Positions 37,328 through 47,309 of a stretch of 64,000 nucleotides of DNA are shown one piece after another. The notes under the pieces were generated by a model. It was not told where the DNA came from. It did not search any database and was given only the letters and a program-made list of their open reading frames with translations. The position numbers and the translations under genes are program-made. Position 1 is the stretch's first letter; every line of letters begins with the position of its first letter. Source of the stretch: Thiobacillus sp. SCUT-2 (GTDB taxonomy: Bacteria; Pseudomonadota; Gammaproteobacteria; Burkholderiales; Thiobacillaceae); contig NZ_CP141769.1 of NCBI RefSeq assembly GCF_035621355.1, forward strand, positions 2,666,001 to 2,730,000, given 5' to 3'.

Positions 37328-38221
37328 GTGCCTGCCGCAATCGAGGACTATCTGCGTCACCTCGCCGCCGAGCGGCGGCTGTCGCCGCACACGGTCGAAG
37401 CCTACCGGCGCGATCTCGCGAGCCTGAGCACGCTCACCAGCGCCACGCCGCTGGCTGAACTGACCGTCAGCGACATCCGCGGCGCCATCGTCCGGCTGCG
37501 CGCGCAGGGCCTTTCCCCCACCAGCGTGGCACGCCACCTGTCGAGCTGGCGCGGCTTCTACACCTTCGCATGCCGCCGCCTCGGCTATGCCGGCAATCCC
37601 TGCACCGGCCTGCGGCCGCCCAAGGCCGCCAAGGCCCTGCCCGATGTCCTCTCCCCCGATGCCTGCGCCCAGCTGCTCGACGGTCCCCCGGAAACCACGG
37701 GCGACCCCGCCCTGCAGGCGCGCGACCGCGCAATGTTCGAGCTGTTCTATTCGTCCGGCCTGCGCCTGTCCGAGCTCGTCGGCCTCGATCTGCCCGATCT
37801 CAACGTGCACGTGGGCGAAGCGCAGGTCACCGGCAAGGGGCGCAAGACGCGCATCGTCCCGGTCGGCACGCAGGCCCTGGCGGCGATCGCCGCGTGGCTG
37901 CCGGTTCGCACGAAACTGGCGCGCGACGACGTCGCCGCGCTCTTCGTCAATCGGCGCGGCGAGCGCCTGACGCCGCGCAGCGTGCAGCTGCGCCTCGCGC
38001 GCTGGGCACGGCAGGCCGGCCTCGGCCAGCACGTCCATCCGCACATGCTGCGCCACGCGTTCGCAACGCACGTGCTGCAGTCGTCGGGCGACCTGCGGGC
38101 GGTGCAGGACATGCTCGGCCACGCCAGCATCAGCACGACCCAGGTCTACACCCACCTCGACTGGCAGCATCTGGCCAAGGTCTACGACCAGGCCCACCCG
38201 CGGGCACGCAAGAAGGGCTGA
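37328..38221 (+). CDS. xerC: Tyrosine recombinase XerC
   Basis: The protein has 297 residues from a GTG start that has GAGGGGG 8 nt upstream; a TTG at 37265 overlapping the DUF484 stop is an alternative that would add 21 residues. The SAM-like N-terminal domain (IEDYLRHLAAERRLSPHTVEAYRRDL) is followed by the catalytic domain with Arg (SSGLRLSELVGL), Lys (GKGRKTRIVP), HxxR (HPHMLRHAFATH), the second His (GHASISTTQ) and nucleophile Tyr (QVYTHLD). With XerD it resolves chromosome dimers at dif. Context (dapF-DUF484-xerC) marks it as the housekeeping recombinase, not an integrase. Confidence 0.95.
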   Translation: MPAAIEDYLRHLAAERRLSPHTVEAYRRDLASLSTLTSATPLAELTVSDIRGAIVRLRAQGLSPTSVARHLSSWRGFYTFACRRLGYAGNPCTGLRPPKAAKALPDVLSPDACAQLLDGPPETTGDPALQARDRAMFELFYSSGLRLSELVGLDLPDLNVHVGEAQVTGKGRKTRIVPVGTQALAAIAAWLPVRTKLARDDVAALFVNRRGERLTPRSVQLRLARWARQAGLGQHVHPHMLRHAFATHVLQSSGDLRAVQDMLGHASISTTQVYTHLDWQHLAKVYDQAHPRARKKG

Positions 38222-38312
38222 TCGCACGCCGCCTCGGCGTGAGCGTTCACTTCGCCTGACCGCGGCGTTTTCCAGCTATTCAGAATCCCGGCAGGCCGCC
38301 GATTCCTCCGTC

Positions 38313-41120
38313 ATGCGCCTTCCGTTCCCGTCTCCGTTCGCCCGCCTCGCGCACGCGCTGCGCCCGGCGCATCTCAGTACGCACGACCGCGTCATGGGCG
38401 CGGTCCTGCTCGTCCTGGCCGTCGTGCTCGGCCTCGCGGGCCAGCAGGCGCTGCGAATCGCCCGCCAGGACGCCGACGCGGCCCTGCACGTGCAGGCAGC
38501 CGCGCAGCTCGCCGCGCTGTCGCAGACGGTGGCCGATGCGGCGGTCCGGCGCGACTACGCAGGCGTGCGTGCGCAGCTGCGGACGCCGATCGAGCAGGGC
38601 AATCTGCGCTACGTCGAGTACGTGGCGCCCGACGGCCGCAGCCTGCGCGAGCGGGGCCCGGCACCCGTCGCGGACCGCCCCGCCTGGTTCGCGCGGATGG
38701 CGAACGTCGCGATGCCGGTCCTGCAGGACGATCTGATCGTCCGCGGGACCTATGGCGGCCGCCTTCTGATCCAGCCCTCTTCCCATTCCTACGAGGACTT
38801 CCTGTGGCATCTGGGCATCCGGCTGGCGGCGCTGGTCGGCTTCGCCTTCGCGCTGCTGGCCTGGCTGACCCATGTCCTGCTGCGCCACAATCTGAAGGAT
38901 CTTGACCGGCTGAGCGGCACGGCGCGCCAGATCGAGGCCGGCGACTACGGCGTGCGCATTCCTGTCCGCCCGGGCAGCCCGCCCGAACTCCAGGAAGCGG
39001 CGCGCGCGTTCAACACCATGAGCGCATCGCTCGAGCGCCTGCTCACCGACCTGGGCGAACAGCAGAATGCGCTCGACAGCGCGGCCAGCGTGACCGAGGC
39101 GGATCTCGCCGGCAACATCACCTTCGCCAACGATCTCTTCTGCATCCTCAGCGGCTACACGCGCGAGGAACTGGTCGGACGGACGCACCGCATCGTCGAT
39201 TCGGGCCACCACGACGTCGCCTTCTTCGACGACCTGTGGCACACCATCTCCAGCGGGCGGACCTGGCACGGCGAGATCTGCAGCCGGGCCAAGGACGGGC
39301 GCCTGTTCTGGACGGCAGCCACCATCATCCCGATCAAGGACGACGACGGCCTGCCGCTGAAATACCTGTCGATCCACTTCGACATCACCCAGCGCAAGCT
39401 CGACGAGGTCGCGCTCAACAACGAGAAGGAACGCTGGCAGGTCACGCTGCAGTCGATCAACGACGCGGTGGTCGTCACCAATACCCACAACCAGGTGATC
39501 TACCTCAACCCGGCCGCCGAGACGCTGCTCGGCATCGCACTCGAGGATGCCCTGCTGAACTCGCTCGGCGACGTGATGCGCCTGGACCAGATGACCGGCG
39601 ACGAGGATGCGCCGGCGTGCTTCCTGTCGCCGCTCCCCGGCGTGCACGGGCAGACCGGATCGGCCCAGCTGCATACCCGCCTGGGCCAGCACCTCGCCAT
39701 CAGCTACAGCTGCGCCCCGCTCTCGGGGCACGGCGGCCTCGGTGCGGTCTACGTGCTGCGCGACGAGACGGAAAAAAAGGAACTATTCGACAGCCTGCGC
39801 GAAATGGCCTTCCACGACACCCTGACGGCGCTGCCGAACCGCCGCGCGGTCGAGGGGCGCCTCGCCCGTGCGCTGCGCACCGCGCGCGACCTCGCGCAGC
39901 AGCATGCGTTCTGCTACATCGACCTCGACCAGTTCAAGCTGGTGAACGACACCTGCGGCCATTCGGTCGGCGACGCGCTGCTGGCGGACATCGCGCAGAC
40001 CATGAAGGCCGCGCTCCCCGAGCAGGCCTACCTCGGCCGCCTCGGGGGCGACGAGTTCGGCCTCATCCTGTTCGACACCCGCCCCGAGGAGGCGAACCGC
40101 GTGTGCCGCGAGCTGGTGCAGCGCATCCGCAACTTCCGCTTCGAGCACAAGGGGCGGCGCTTCACGCTCGGCGCCTGCGCCGGCATCGCCCCCATCACCG
40201 AGTCCGCCACGACGGCCGGCGACATCATGATCCAGGCCGACATGGCGTGCTATCGGGCGAAGTCCGAGGGCAGCGGCCGGGTCATGCTGTACGAGGCCGA
40301 CGAGGTCGGCTTCCGTCGCCTGGAGGCGGAAATGGGTTGGGCCGCCGACTTTGCGCAAGCGCTCGATGCCAACCAGTTCCTGCCGTATCGCCAGCTGATC
40401 CAGCCCGCCTCGCGTGACGGCCAGCCGCACTACGAAGTGCTGATCCGCTGGCAGCGCGACGGCACGGTCGAAGGCCCGGCCAAGCTGCTGCCGGCGCTGG
40501 AGCGCTACGGCCAGGCGCCGATCCTCGACCGCTGGATGGTCGAGTCGGTGATTTCCTATCTGGCCCGGCAGCCGGACGACAACGCCGTGTACTTCATCAA
40601 CCTCTCGGGCAAGACCGTCGCCGACGAATCCTTCCTCGGCACCGTGTGCTACCTGCTCGACCACTACGGCGTCGACGGCGCGCGCCTCGGCTTCGAGGTC
40701 ACCGAGACCGCAGCCGTCGTCAACCTGACGGACGCCCAGCGCCTGATCGAAGGACTGCGCGAACGCGGCTGCCAGTTCGCGCTCGACGACTTCGGCCGCG
40801 ACGCCTCCTCGTTCTTCTATCTGAAGCATCTGCCGGCCGATTTCCTGAAGATCGACGGCGCGTTCGTGCGCGGCATGCTGAACGACCGGCGCGACCAGGC
40901 CATCGTCCGTTCGATCGCGCAGCTGGCGCGCGACTTCGGCATGCATTCGGTGGCCGAGCAGGTGGAGGACCAGGAGATGGCCGCGCTGCTCGAGGACATG
41001 GGGGTCGACTACCTGCAGGGCTACCACATCCATCGCCCCGAGGCTTTCCCGTTCTGGCAGCCGCTCGGCGAGTTGCAGGCGCCCGCGACGCGCGCGGCGC
41101 ACCTGAAGCTCGTCCGCTAG
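38313..41120 (+). CDS. Membrane sensor with HAMP, two PAS, GGDEF and EAL domains
   Basis: The protein has 935 residues. Two membrane helices (about 27-48 and 170-195) flank a periplasmic sensor. HAMP (about 195-250), PAS (about 255-375), PAS (about 375-500), GGDEF (about 510-680) and EAL (about 690-930) follow. GGDEF is intact (GRLGGDEFGL). The EAL signature reads YEVLIRW rather than EALxR, but later residues for metal and catalysis are kept (FINLSGK, FEVTETAA, ALDDFG, LKIDGAF, AEQVED). It could make or degrade cyclic di-GMP, or use GGDEF to control EAL. It is transcribed alone after xerC. Confidence 0.92.
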   Translation: MRLPFPSPFARLAHALRPAHLSTHDRVMGAVLLVLAVVLGLAGQQALRIARQDADAALHVQAAAQLAALSQTVADAAVRRDYAGVRAQLRTPIEQGNLRYVEYVAPDGRSLRERGPAPVADRPAWFARMANVAMPVLQDDLIVRGTYGGRLLIQPSSHSYEDFLWHLGIRLAALVGFAFALLAWLTHVLLRHNLKDLDRLSGTARQIEAGDYGVRIPVRPGSPPELQEAARAFNTMSASLERLLTDLGEQQNALDSAASVTEADLAGNITFANDLFCILSGYTREELVGRTHRIVDSGHHDVAFFDDLWHTISSGRTWHGEICSRAKDGRLFWTAATIIPIKDDDGLPLKYLSIHFDITQRKLDEVALNNEKERWQVTLQSINDAVVVTNTHNQVIYLNPAAETLLGIALEDALLNSLGDVMRLDQMTGDEDAPACFLSPLPGVHGQTGSAQLHTRLGQHLAISYSCAPLSGHGGLGAVYVLRDETEKKELFDSLREMAFHDTLTALPNRRAVEGRLARALRTARDLAQQHAFCYIDLDQFKLVNDTCGHSVGDALLADIAQTMKAALPEQAYLGRLGGDEFGLILFDTRPEEANRVCRELVQRIRNFRFEHKGRRFTLGACAGIAPITESATTAGDIMIQADMACYRAKSEGSGRVMLYEADEVGFRRLEAEMGWAADFAQALDANQFLPYRQLIQPASRDGQPHYEVLIRWQRDGTVEGPAKLLPALERYGQAPILDRWMVESVISYLARQPDDNAVYFINLSGKTVADESFLGTVCYLLDHYGVDGARLGFEVTETAAVVNLTDAQRLIEGLRERGCQFALDDFGRDASSFFYLKHLPADFLKIDGAFVRGMLNDRRDQAIVRSIAQLARDFGMHSVAEQVEDQEMAALLEDMGVDYLQGYHIHRPEAFPFWQPLGELQAPATRAAHLKLVR

Positions 41121-41122
41121 CG

Positions 41123-41932
41123 TCAGTCGATCACGGTCTGCGCCGCGCCCGCGACCGGATCGGGATAGCGCATGTCGAGGCCTTCCAGCGCATCGATCAG
41201 CAGGCTCGACACCATCAGGTTGCGCGCCAGCTTGCTGTTGGCGGGAATCACGTGCCAAGGCGCATGCGGCGTGCTGGTCGCGGACAGCGCCGCCTCGTAG
41301 GCGTCCATGTAGTCATCCCAGCGGGCGCGCACGGCAAGATCGCCGGGCTGGAACTTCCACTGCTTCTCGGGATCGTCGCGCCGTTCCTCCAGGCGTTTCT
41401 TCTGCTCGTCCTTCGAGATGTGCAGATAGAACTTCAGGATCGTCGTGCCGGTCTCGGCGAGCATGCCCTCGAAGTCGTTGATCTGGCGGTAGCGCCGCTT
41501 GCACTCGTCCGCGTCGATCCAGCCGTTGACCCGCGTGACCAGCACGTCCTCGTAGTGCGAGCGGTTGAAGATGGCGATCTCGCCGGCACCCGGCACGTGC
41601 GGATGGACGCGCCAGAGGAAGTCGTGCGCGAGTTCCGCCGGCGTCGGCACCTTGAAGCAGGCCACCTTGACGCCGAGCGGGTCGACGCCCTGGAAGACGT
41701 GGCGGATGGTCGAGTCCTTGCCCGCCGTGTCCATCGCCTGCAGGACCACCAGCAGCCTGTGGCGGCCCTCCGCGTAGAGCAGCTCCTGCAGGGTCTCGAG
41801 CCGGCTCCGGTGCGCGTCGAGGAGCGCGTGCGCGTCGGCCTTGTGCTTGCCGACGATGGCGTCGTCGTCGGGATCCCAGTGCGACAGCCTGACCTTGCTG
41901 CCGGGCTTGATGCGCGTGGCGGCCGGCTTCAT
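41123..41932 (-). CDS. Polyphosphate kinase 2 family protein
   Basis: The protein has 269 residues. The P-loop is VVLQAMDTAGKDSTIRHVFQG, with FNRSHYEDVLVTRV and the lid FYLHISKDEQKKRLEERRDDP. PPK2 enzymes transfer phosphate between polyphosphate and nucleotides. The short N terminus, with RLSHWDPDDDAIVGKHKADA, suits the class that phosphorylates nucleoside mono- or diphosphates from polyP. Start overlaps the preceding lipoprotein gene by ATGA. It ends 2 bp after the convergent sensor gene. Confidence 0.93.
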   Translation of the reverse strand: MKPAATRIKPGSKVRLSHWDPDDDAIVGKHKADAHALLDAHRSRLETLQELLYAEGRHRLLVVLQAMDTAGKDSTIRHVFQGVDPLGVKVACFKVPTPAELAHDFLWRVHPHVPGAGEIAIFNRSHYEDVLVTRVNGWIDADECKRRYRQINDFEGMLAETGTTILKFYLHISKDEQKKRLEERRDDPEKQWKFQPGDLAVRARWDDYMDAYEAALSATSTPHAPWHVIPANSKLARNLMVSSLLIDALEGLDMRYPDPVAGAAQTVID

Positions 41933-42492
41933 GTCGGTTCCCCCGGCGGCGTCAGGGTCATCCAGCCTCCCAGCGCGCCGCGGATCTCGCCCAGCGTGAG
42001 GTGGCGCATGAACGCGCGGTTGCCCGGCGCCATCTGGTTCCACGCGCAGGTCATGCCGCGCAGATTCGGCTGCGCCGGGTCGCGCAGGCGGAAGGCGGTG
42101 ATGTAGTAGAGAAACGAGGGCTCGCCGTCGTCGAACCCCCAGTGCGCCTTCACGAACGGCGATCCCGCGGCGCCGGCGAAGACGGTGCTGATGCTGCGCG
42201 TCACCCGCAGTACCTCGAAGCGGCCGGGCTGCAGGATCTGCGGCGCGTCGCTCACGGTATCCAGCTCGACCATGCAGAACGGATCCTGCTCCTGCACGCC
42301 ATTGCGCGGCACGACGTGGCCGTACTGCAGGCGCACCGTCGCGGCGCCGGCCGGAATCGTCAGCGGCCGGTGCAGGTGCGCCGTCCAGCCGGTCGTATAG
42401 GCGTAATAGGGCGAAGCCGGGTCGGTCGACTGCAAGCCCGCGCACGACCCCAGCAGCAACGCCAATCCCCATCCGATCGCTCGCATTTCCAC
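41929..42492 (-). CDS. Putative lipoprotein of unknown function
   Basis: The protein has 187 residues (185 if it starts at the second Met). A short signal peptide ends with the lipobox LLGSC, so it should be an outer- or inner-membrane lipoprotein. The mature part is Pro/Gly-rich with no motif that I recognise; it contains YYAYTTGWTAHLHRPLTIP, FVKAHWGFDDGEPSF and a lone Cys in MTCAWNQMAP. It is coupled to the PPK2 gene by ATGA and lies 21 bp after the RND pump gene. Function unknown. Confidence 0.8.
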   Translation of the reverse strand: MEMRAIGWGLALLLGSCAGLQSTDPASPYYAYTTGWTAHLHRPLTIPAGAATVRLQYGHVVPRNGVQEQDPFCMVELDTVSDAPQILQPGRFEVLRVTRSISTVFAGAAGSPFVKAHWGFDDGEPSFLYYITAFRLRDPAQPNLRGMTCAWNQMAPGNRAFMRHLTLGEIRGALGGWMTLTPPGEPT

Positions 42493-42513
42493 CCCCGTCT
42501 CTCGCTTCGTCCG

Positions 42514-45500
42514 TTATTCCGGTTTAATCCGGAACCACGCCGCATACAAGGCCGGCAGGAAAAACAGCGTGAGGAGCGTGGCCGCGATCAACCCGCCCAT
42601 CACCGCGACCGCCATCGGCCCCCAGAAGATCGAGCGCGACAGCGGGATCATCGCCAGCACGGCGGCGGCGGCGGTGAGGCTGATCGGCCGCATGCGCCGG
42701 ACCGTCGACTCGATCACGGCGTCCCACTGCGACAGCCCGCGCGCGATGTCCTGGCGGATCTGGTCGACCAGGATCACCGAGTTGCGCATGATCATGCCGG
42801 CCAGCGAGATGATGCCCAGCAGCGCGACGAAGCCCATCGGCCGCCCGCTCGCGAGCAGCGCGATCGCCACCCCGATCAAGCCCAGCGGCGCCGTCAGCAC
42901 CACCAGCATGACGCGCGAGAAGCTGCCGAGCTGGAGCATCAGCAGCGACAGCGTGCTGATCACGATCAGCGGCCACGAAGCGGCAATCGCGGCATTCGCC
43001 TTGGCGCTGCTCTCGACCGGCCCGCCGACCTCGAGGCGGAAGCCGGGCGGCAGCTGCGCCTGGAAGGCGGCCACCCGGGGCGCGAGCGACTCGATGATCG
43101 TGGCCGGCTGGGTGTCGCCGACCGGGTCCCCGCGCACCGTGATCGTCGGCAGGCGATCGCGCCGCCAGATCACGCCGTCCTCGAACACCGGCGCGAGGTG
43201 GGCGACCTGCCCGAGCGTCACGCTGCGGCCGCCGAAGCTGCCGATCGGCAGGGTCTTCAGCGCGTCGACGTCGCGATGTTCCTGGCGCGGAATGCGCAGG
43301 ACGACATCGATGAGCTGATCGTCCTCGCGGAACTGGGTCACGGTCGCGCCGGACAGCTCGAGCGCCAGCAGACGGCCGACGGCATCCGAGCTCAACCCGA
43401 GCGCCTTGATCTTGTCCTGGTCGAGCTGCGCCCGGATCGCGAGCGACTGCTCGTTCCAGTCGAGATTCACGGCCGTCACCTGCGGCTGCGCGGCGAGGAT
43501 GCGGCGCAGCTTCTCCGCTTCGAACTTGAGGCGCGGGATGTCGTTGCCGGACAGCCGGTACTGCACCGGATAGCCGGCGGGCGGGCCGTATTCGAAGCGC
43601 ACGGCGCGTCCGCGCACGTTCGGGAACTGCGTGTCGAACAGCGCGCGAATGCGGGCAAGCTCGCGCTCGCGCGCAGGGATGTCCCGGGCGATGACGACGA
43701 GCTGCGCGAAGTTGCGATTGGCCAGCCGCTGGTCCAGCGCGAGCACGAAGCGCGGCGCGCCCTGGCCGATGTAGGTGACGACGTGCGCGACGTCGCGGTC
43801 GTGCCGCAGCAGGCCCTCGAGCCGCACCGCCTCCGCGCGCGTGGCCTCGATCGAGGCGCCTTCCGGCAGCCACATCTCGACGAGGATCTCGAGGCGGTCG
43901 GATTGCGGGAAGAACTGCTTCTCGACCCGCTGCATCGCGGCCAGCCCGACGAGCAGCGCCGCGACCGTCAGGGCGATCACGGTACGCCGATGCGCCAGGC
44001 ACCAGGTCACCATCGCACGGAAGCGCCGGTAGAACGGCGTCAGGTAGGCCGCATCCTCGTCGGCCACCTGGTGCGCCGGCTTCAGCAGCACATGGCCCAG
44101 GTAGGGCGTCACCACGACCGCGACGGCCCACGACGCCAGCAGCGCGATCGTCGTCACGGCAAAGATGGCGAAGGTGTATTCGCCCACCGCCGACTTGGCG
44201 AGCGCGATCGGCAGGAACGCGGTCGCGGTCAGCAGCGTGCCGGTCAGCATCGGGAAGGCGGTCGACTGGAAGGCGTAGGTCGCCGCCTCGAAGCGCCCCC
44301 AGCCGGATTCGAGCTTGTGCGCGATCATCTCCACCGCGATGATCGCGTCGTCGACCAGGAGGCCGAGCGCGATGATCAGCGCGCCGGTGGAAATGCGGTG
44401 CAGGCCGATATCGAACAGCCACATGGCGGTGAACGTGATCGCCAGCACGACCGGGATCGACAGCGTCACCACCAGGCCCGCGCGCCACTTGAGCGCGAGG
44501 AAGGTGACCGCCAGCACGATCGCGACCGCCTCGAAGAAGCTTTCCATGAACAGCTTGACCGCGCGGCGGACGATGCTGGGCTGGTCGTGGACCTGCTGGA
44601 TCTCCACGCCGACCGGCAGCGTCCGCTGCAGGCGCGCCATCGTCGCCGCCACGTCGCGTCCCATCGCGACGACGTCGCCGCCGTCCGCCAGCGACACGCC
44701 GAGCAGCACCGCCGGCTCGCCCTGGGAACGGACTTCGGTGGCGGGCGGATCCTCGTAGCGGCGCGTCACCTCGGCGATGTCGCCCAGGCGCAGGGTGCGC
44801 GCCCCGACGCGGATCGGCGTTTCGCGCAGCCGCTCGACGTCGGTGTAGCTTCCGCTGATGCGCAGCGGGATCGACAATTGGCCGTTCTCGATCCGGCCAT
44901 TGGCGACGACGCCGTTCTGCTCCTGCACCGCCTGCGTGATCTGCTGCGGCGTGAGGTCGAGCGTCGCCAGCTTCTGCGCAGGCACTTCGAGGTAGATCTT
45001 CTCCGGCACGATGCCGAACAGTTCGACCTTGCCGACGTTGGGCAGGCGCCTCACCTCGCGCTGCGCCTCTTCCGCCGCGCGCCGCAGGTCGGCGCGGCTG
45101 AAGCCGTCGCCGGTGAAGGCGTAGATCGAACCGAAGGTGTCGCCGAACTCGTCGTTGAAAAACGGGCCTTCCACGCCGGCCGGCAATTCCCCCTTGAGAT
45201 CGCCGATCTTCTTGCGCACGCGGTACCACGCATCGGCCACGTCGCGCCCGCGCACGGTTTCCTTGAGCGTCACGAAGAGCGCGGTTTCGCCGGCCTTGGC
45301 GTAGCTCTGCACGAAGTCGAGTTCGGGCATCTCCTGCAGGCGCTTCTCGATGCGCTCGGTCAGCTGCTCCGACACTTCCTGCGCCGTCGCGCCGGGCCAC
45401 CGCGCCTGGACCAGCATCGTCTTGAAGGTGAACGGCGGATCCTCGGCCTGGCCCAGATGGAAGTAGGCGCGCACGCCGACCAGCAGGATCAGCACGATGA

Positions 45501-45582
45501 AGAAGCGCACCAGCGCCGGGTGCTCGATCGCCCAGCGCGACAGGTTCCCGCGCCCGGGGACGAAGGGCGGGCCGGCGCTCAT
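42514..45582 (-). CDS. RND-family inner-membrane efflux transporter (AcrB/MdtB-like)
   Basis: The protein has 1,022 residues. Membrane helices are at the N terminus (IEHPALVRFFIVLILLVGV) and in two six-helix groups, with large periplasmic loops between (about 40-330 and 560-860). The proton-relay Asp pair is in LGLLVDDAIIAVEM. It exports drugs or other small molecules as a trimer with the adaptor encoded upstream. The start overlaps the adaptor stop by ATGA. Sequence does not fix the substrate. No outer-membrane partner gene is adjacent. Confidence 0.94.
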   Translation of the reverse strand: MSAGPPFVPGRGNLSRWAIEHPALVRFFIVLILLVGVRAYFHLGQAEDPPFTFKTMLVQARWPGATAQEVSEQLTERIEKRLQEMPELDFVQSYAKAGETALFVTLKETVRGRDVADAWYRVRKKIGDLKGELPAGVEGPFFNDEFGDTFGSIYAFTGDGFSRADLRRAAEEAQREVRRLPNVGKVELFGIVPEKIYLEVPAQKLATLDLTPQQITQAVQEQNGVVANGRIENGQLSIPLRISGSYTDVERLRETPIRVGARTLRLGDIAEVTRRYEDPPATEVRSQGEPAVLLGVSLADGGDVVAMGRDVAATMARLQRTLPVGVEIQQVHDQPSIVRRAVKLFMESFFEAVAIVLAVTFLALKWRAGLVVTLSIPVVLAITFTAMWLFDIGLHRISTGALIIALGLLVDDAIIAVEMIAHKLESGWGRFEAATYAFQSTAFPMLTGTLLTATAFLPIALAKSAVGEYTFAIFAVTTIALLASWAVAVVVTPYLGHVLLKPAHQVADEDAAYLTPFYRRFRAMVTWCLAHRRTVIALTVAALLVGLAAMQRVEKQFFPQSDRLEILVEMWLPEGASIEATRAEAVRLEGLLRHDRDVAHVVTYIGQGAPRFVLALDQRLANRNFAQLVVIARDIPARERELARIRALFDTQFPNVRGRAVRFEYGPPAGYPVQYRLSGNDIPRLKFEAEKLRRILAAQPQVTAVNLDWNEQSLAIRAQLDQDKIKALGLSSDAVGRLLALELSGATVTQFREDDQLIDVVLRIPRQEHRDVDALKTLPIGSFGGRSVTLGQVAHLAPVFEDGVIWRRDRLPTITVRGDPVGDTQPATIIESLAPRVAAFQAQLPPGFRLEVGGPVESSAKANAAIAASWPLIVISTLSLLMLQLGSFSRVMLVVLTAPLGLIGVAIALLASGRPMGFVALLGIISLAGMIMRNSVILVDQIRQDIARGLSQWDAVIESTVRRMRPISLTAAAAVLAMIPLSRSIFWGPMAVAVMGGLIAATLLTLFFLPALYAAWFRIKPE

Positions 45583-46655
45583 GAACGCTCGGGCGCGACC
45601 AGACGCACCTCCTGCCCGGGCGCGATCTTGTGGACTCCCGCCGTCACCACCCACTCACCCGCGGCCAGTCCCGAGACGATGACCGCGCGCGTGCCGTCGA
45701 GCCCGCCGATCTGCACGCTGCGCGCCGCGACCTTGTGCGTCCGCGGGTCGACCACCCAGACCTGCGGCTTGCCGTCGACCCGGAACAGCGCCGTCTGGGC
45801 GACCGACAGGCGGGGCGCTGCCGCCGTGCCGATTTCGACCGTGGCCGTCATGCCCAGCTTCACGTCGGCATCGGGATCGAGCAGGCTCACGCGCGCGCTG
45901 TAGGTGCGGGTCGCCGGGTCGGCCATCGGCGACACCTCGCGCAGCCGCCCGGCATACGCCTTCTGCGGCGCCGCCCACAGCCGGATGCGCGGCGCACGTT
46001 CCGCGCGCAAGGCCTGCAGGGCATTTTCCGGAACGTCGATGCGCACCTCGCGCTCGCCGCGCTGCGCCACTCGCGCGACCGGCTGCCCGGCCGCCACGAC
46101 CTGCCCCGCCTCGAATGCCACCGCCGTCACCACGCCGGCATGCGGTGCCGCCAGCCGCGTGTATGCCTGCTGGTTGTCCTGGCGCGCGGCCTCGGCGCGC
46201 AGCGCGCGCACCCGCGCGGCGGCCGCATCGGCCGTGGCGCGGCGACGATCGAGTTCGGCGGCGGAAATGAAGTTGCGCGCATGCAGTTCGGCAAAGCGCT
46301 GCAGGTCCTGCTGCGCCAGCCTGGCGTCCGTCTCGGCGGCCGCCAGCTGCGCACGCGCGGCGCGCGCCGCGAGCGCGTAATCCTGCGGATCGAGCGTGGC
46401 GATGAGCTGTCCGGCCCGGACTTCGCTGCCCACCTCGACCGCGCGGGTCCGGACCCGCCCGCCGACGCGGAACGCGAGGTCGGTCTCGTAGCGCGCGCGC
46501 ACCTCCCCCGCGTAACGGCTGCCCTGCACGGCCGCCTCCACACCCACCCGCTCGGCGCGGACCGGCCGGATGTCGGGCGGCGGCGCCTGCGGCGCGTCAC
46601 GCCCGCAGCTGGCCAGAACGAGCACGAGGAGGGTCGGCAGGAATCGGGGGCGCAT
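45579..46655 (-). CDS. RND efflux periplasmic adaptor (membrane fusion protein)
   Basis: The protein has 358 residues. The lipobox is LVLASCGRD, so it should be lipid-anchored. Lipoyl halves (AFRVGGRVRTRAVEVGSEVRAGQLIATLD and HAGVVTAVAFEAGQVVAAGQPVARVA, quoted as separate parts) flank an alpha-hairpin (about 105-180), and a beta-barrel with membrane-proximal domain follows. It overlaps the transporter gene by ATGA and is divergent from dksA. Confidence 0.93.
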   Translation of the reverse strand: MRPRFLPTLLVLVLASCGRDAPQAPPPDIRPVRAERVGVEAAVQGSRYAGEVRARYETDLAFRVGGRVRTRAVEVGSEVRAGQLIATLDPQDYALAARAARAQLAAAETDARLAQQDLQRFAELHARNFISAAELDRRRATADAAAARVRALRAEAARQDNQQAYTRLAAPHAGVVTAVAFEAGQVVAAGQPVARVAQRGEREVRIDVPENALQALRAERAPRIRLWAAPQKAYAGRLREVSPMADPATRTYSARVSLLDPDADVKLGMTATVEIGTAAAPRLSVAQTALFRVDGKPQVWVVDPRTHKVAARSVQIGGLDGTRAVIVSGLAAGEWVVTAGVHKIAPGQEVRLVAPERS

Positions 46656-46841
46656 CGGCAGATTATCGCCCAAGGACGCCGATTCCGGCCGCATCGGTCG
46701 CCGGCCCGGCGCCCGGCTGGCCCCCGCGGCCGTGGCAGGGGTATCATGCGCGACGCATCCTGGCTGCAACCGGATCGACCTCGGCCATGCGGGCGTCACG
46801 CCCGGCCACGCTTTTTCACCCCCCAACGCCTGGAGCACCCC

Positions 46842-47261
46842 ATGCCTGCCTCGCCCCCTCCCCTTACCGAAGCCGCGTTGCTGAAAATGCCTGCCTCCGC
46901 CTACATGAACGCGGACCAGCTCGCCTTCTTCCGCCGCCGCCTCGAAGCGCTGCGCGACGAGATGCTGAGCAATGCCGCCGAGACCGGCGTGCATCTCAAG
47001 GAAAACGAGACCTTCGCCGACCCCAACGACCGCGCCACGGTCGAAGAGGAACACATGCTCGAGCAGCGCGTGCGCGACCGCGAACGCAAGCTGCTGAAGA
47101 AGATCTCTTCCGCGATCGCGCGCATCGACTCGGGCGAATACGGCTGGTGCCTCGAGACCGGCGACCCCATCGGCCTGCCGCGCCTGCTGGCCCGGCCCAC
47201 GGCGGAATACTCGATCGAGGCGCAGGAGCGCCACGAGAAGCAGGAAAAGCTGCACGCCTGA
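46842..47261 (+). CDS. dksA: DksA family transcription factor (zinc-ligand-poor form)
   Basis: The protein has 139 residues. DksA works with ppGpp at RNA polymerase. The coiled coil contains NADQLAFFRRRLEALRDEML, and the tip has the DPNDRAT motif with the conserved Asp residues. The globular end reads YGWCLETGDPIGLPRLLARP and then SIEAQERHE; only one of the four zinc Cys remains (C, T, S, A). This is the form typical of beta- and alphaproteobacteria, which may work without zinc, and that is notable beside zinc-related genes. ATG 46842 is followed by a 22-residue lead before the family begins. Confidence 0.92.
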   Translation: MPASPPPLTEAALLKMPASAYMNADQLAFFRRRLEALRDEMLSNAAETGVHLKENETFADPNDRATVEEEHMLEQRVRDRERKLLKKISSAIARIDSGEYGWCLETGDPIGLPRLLARPTAEYSIEAQERHEKQEKLHA

Positions 47262-47309
47262 GCCGCACCATCGCAGGCAACCGCACCGAAGACTTCCCTC
47301 GCGCGCCTG

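Noticed and set aside
37328..38221. An integrase marking a mobile island
   Set aside because: The context dapF-DUF484-xerC is the housekeeping recombinase arrangement.
42001..45903. 1,300-codon plus-strand frame
   Set aside because: It covers the RND pump gene in antisense and has Arg/His-rich composition typical of shadows in GC-rich DNA.
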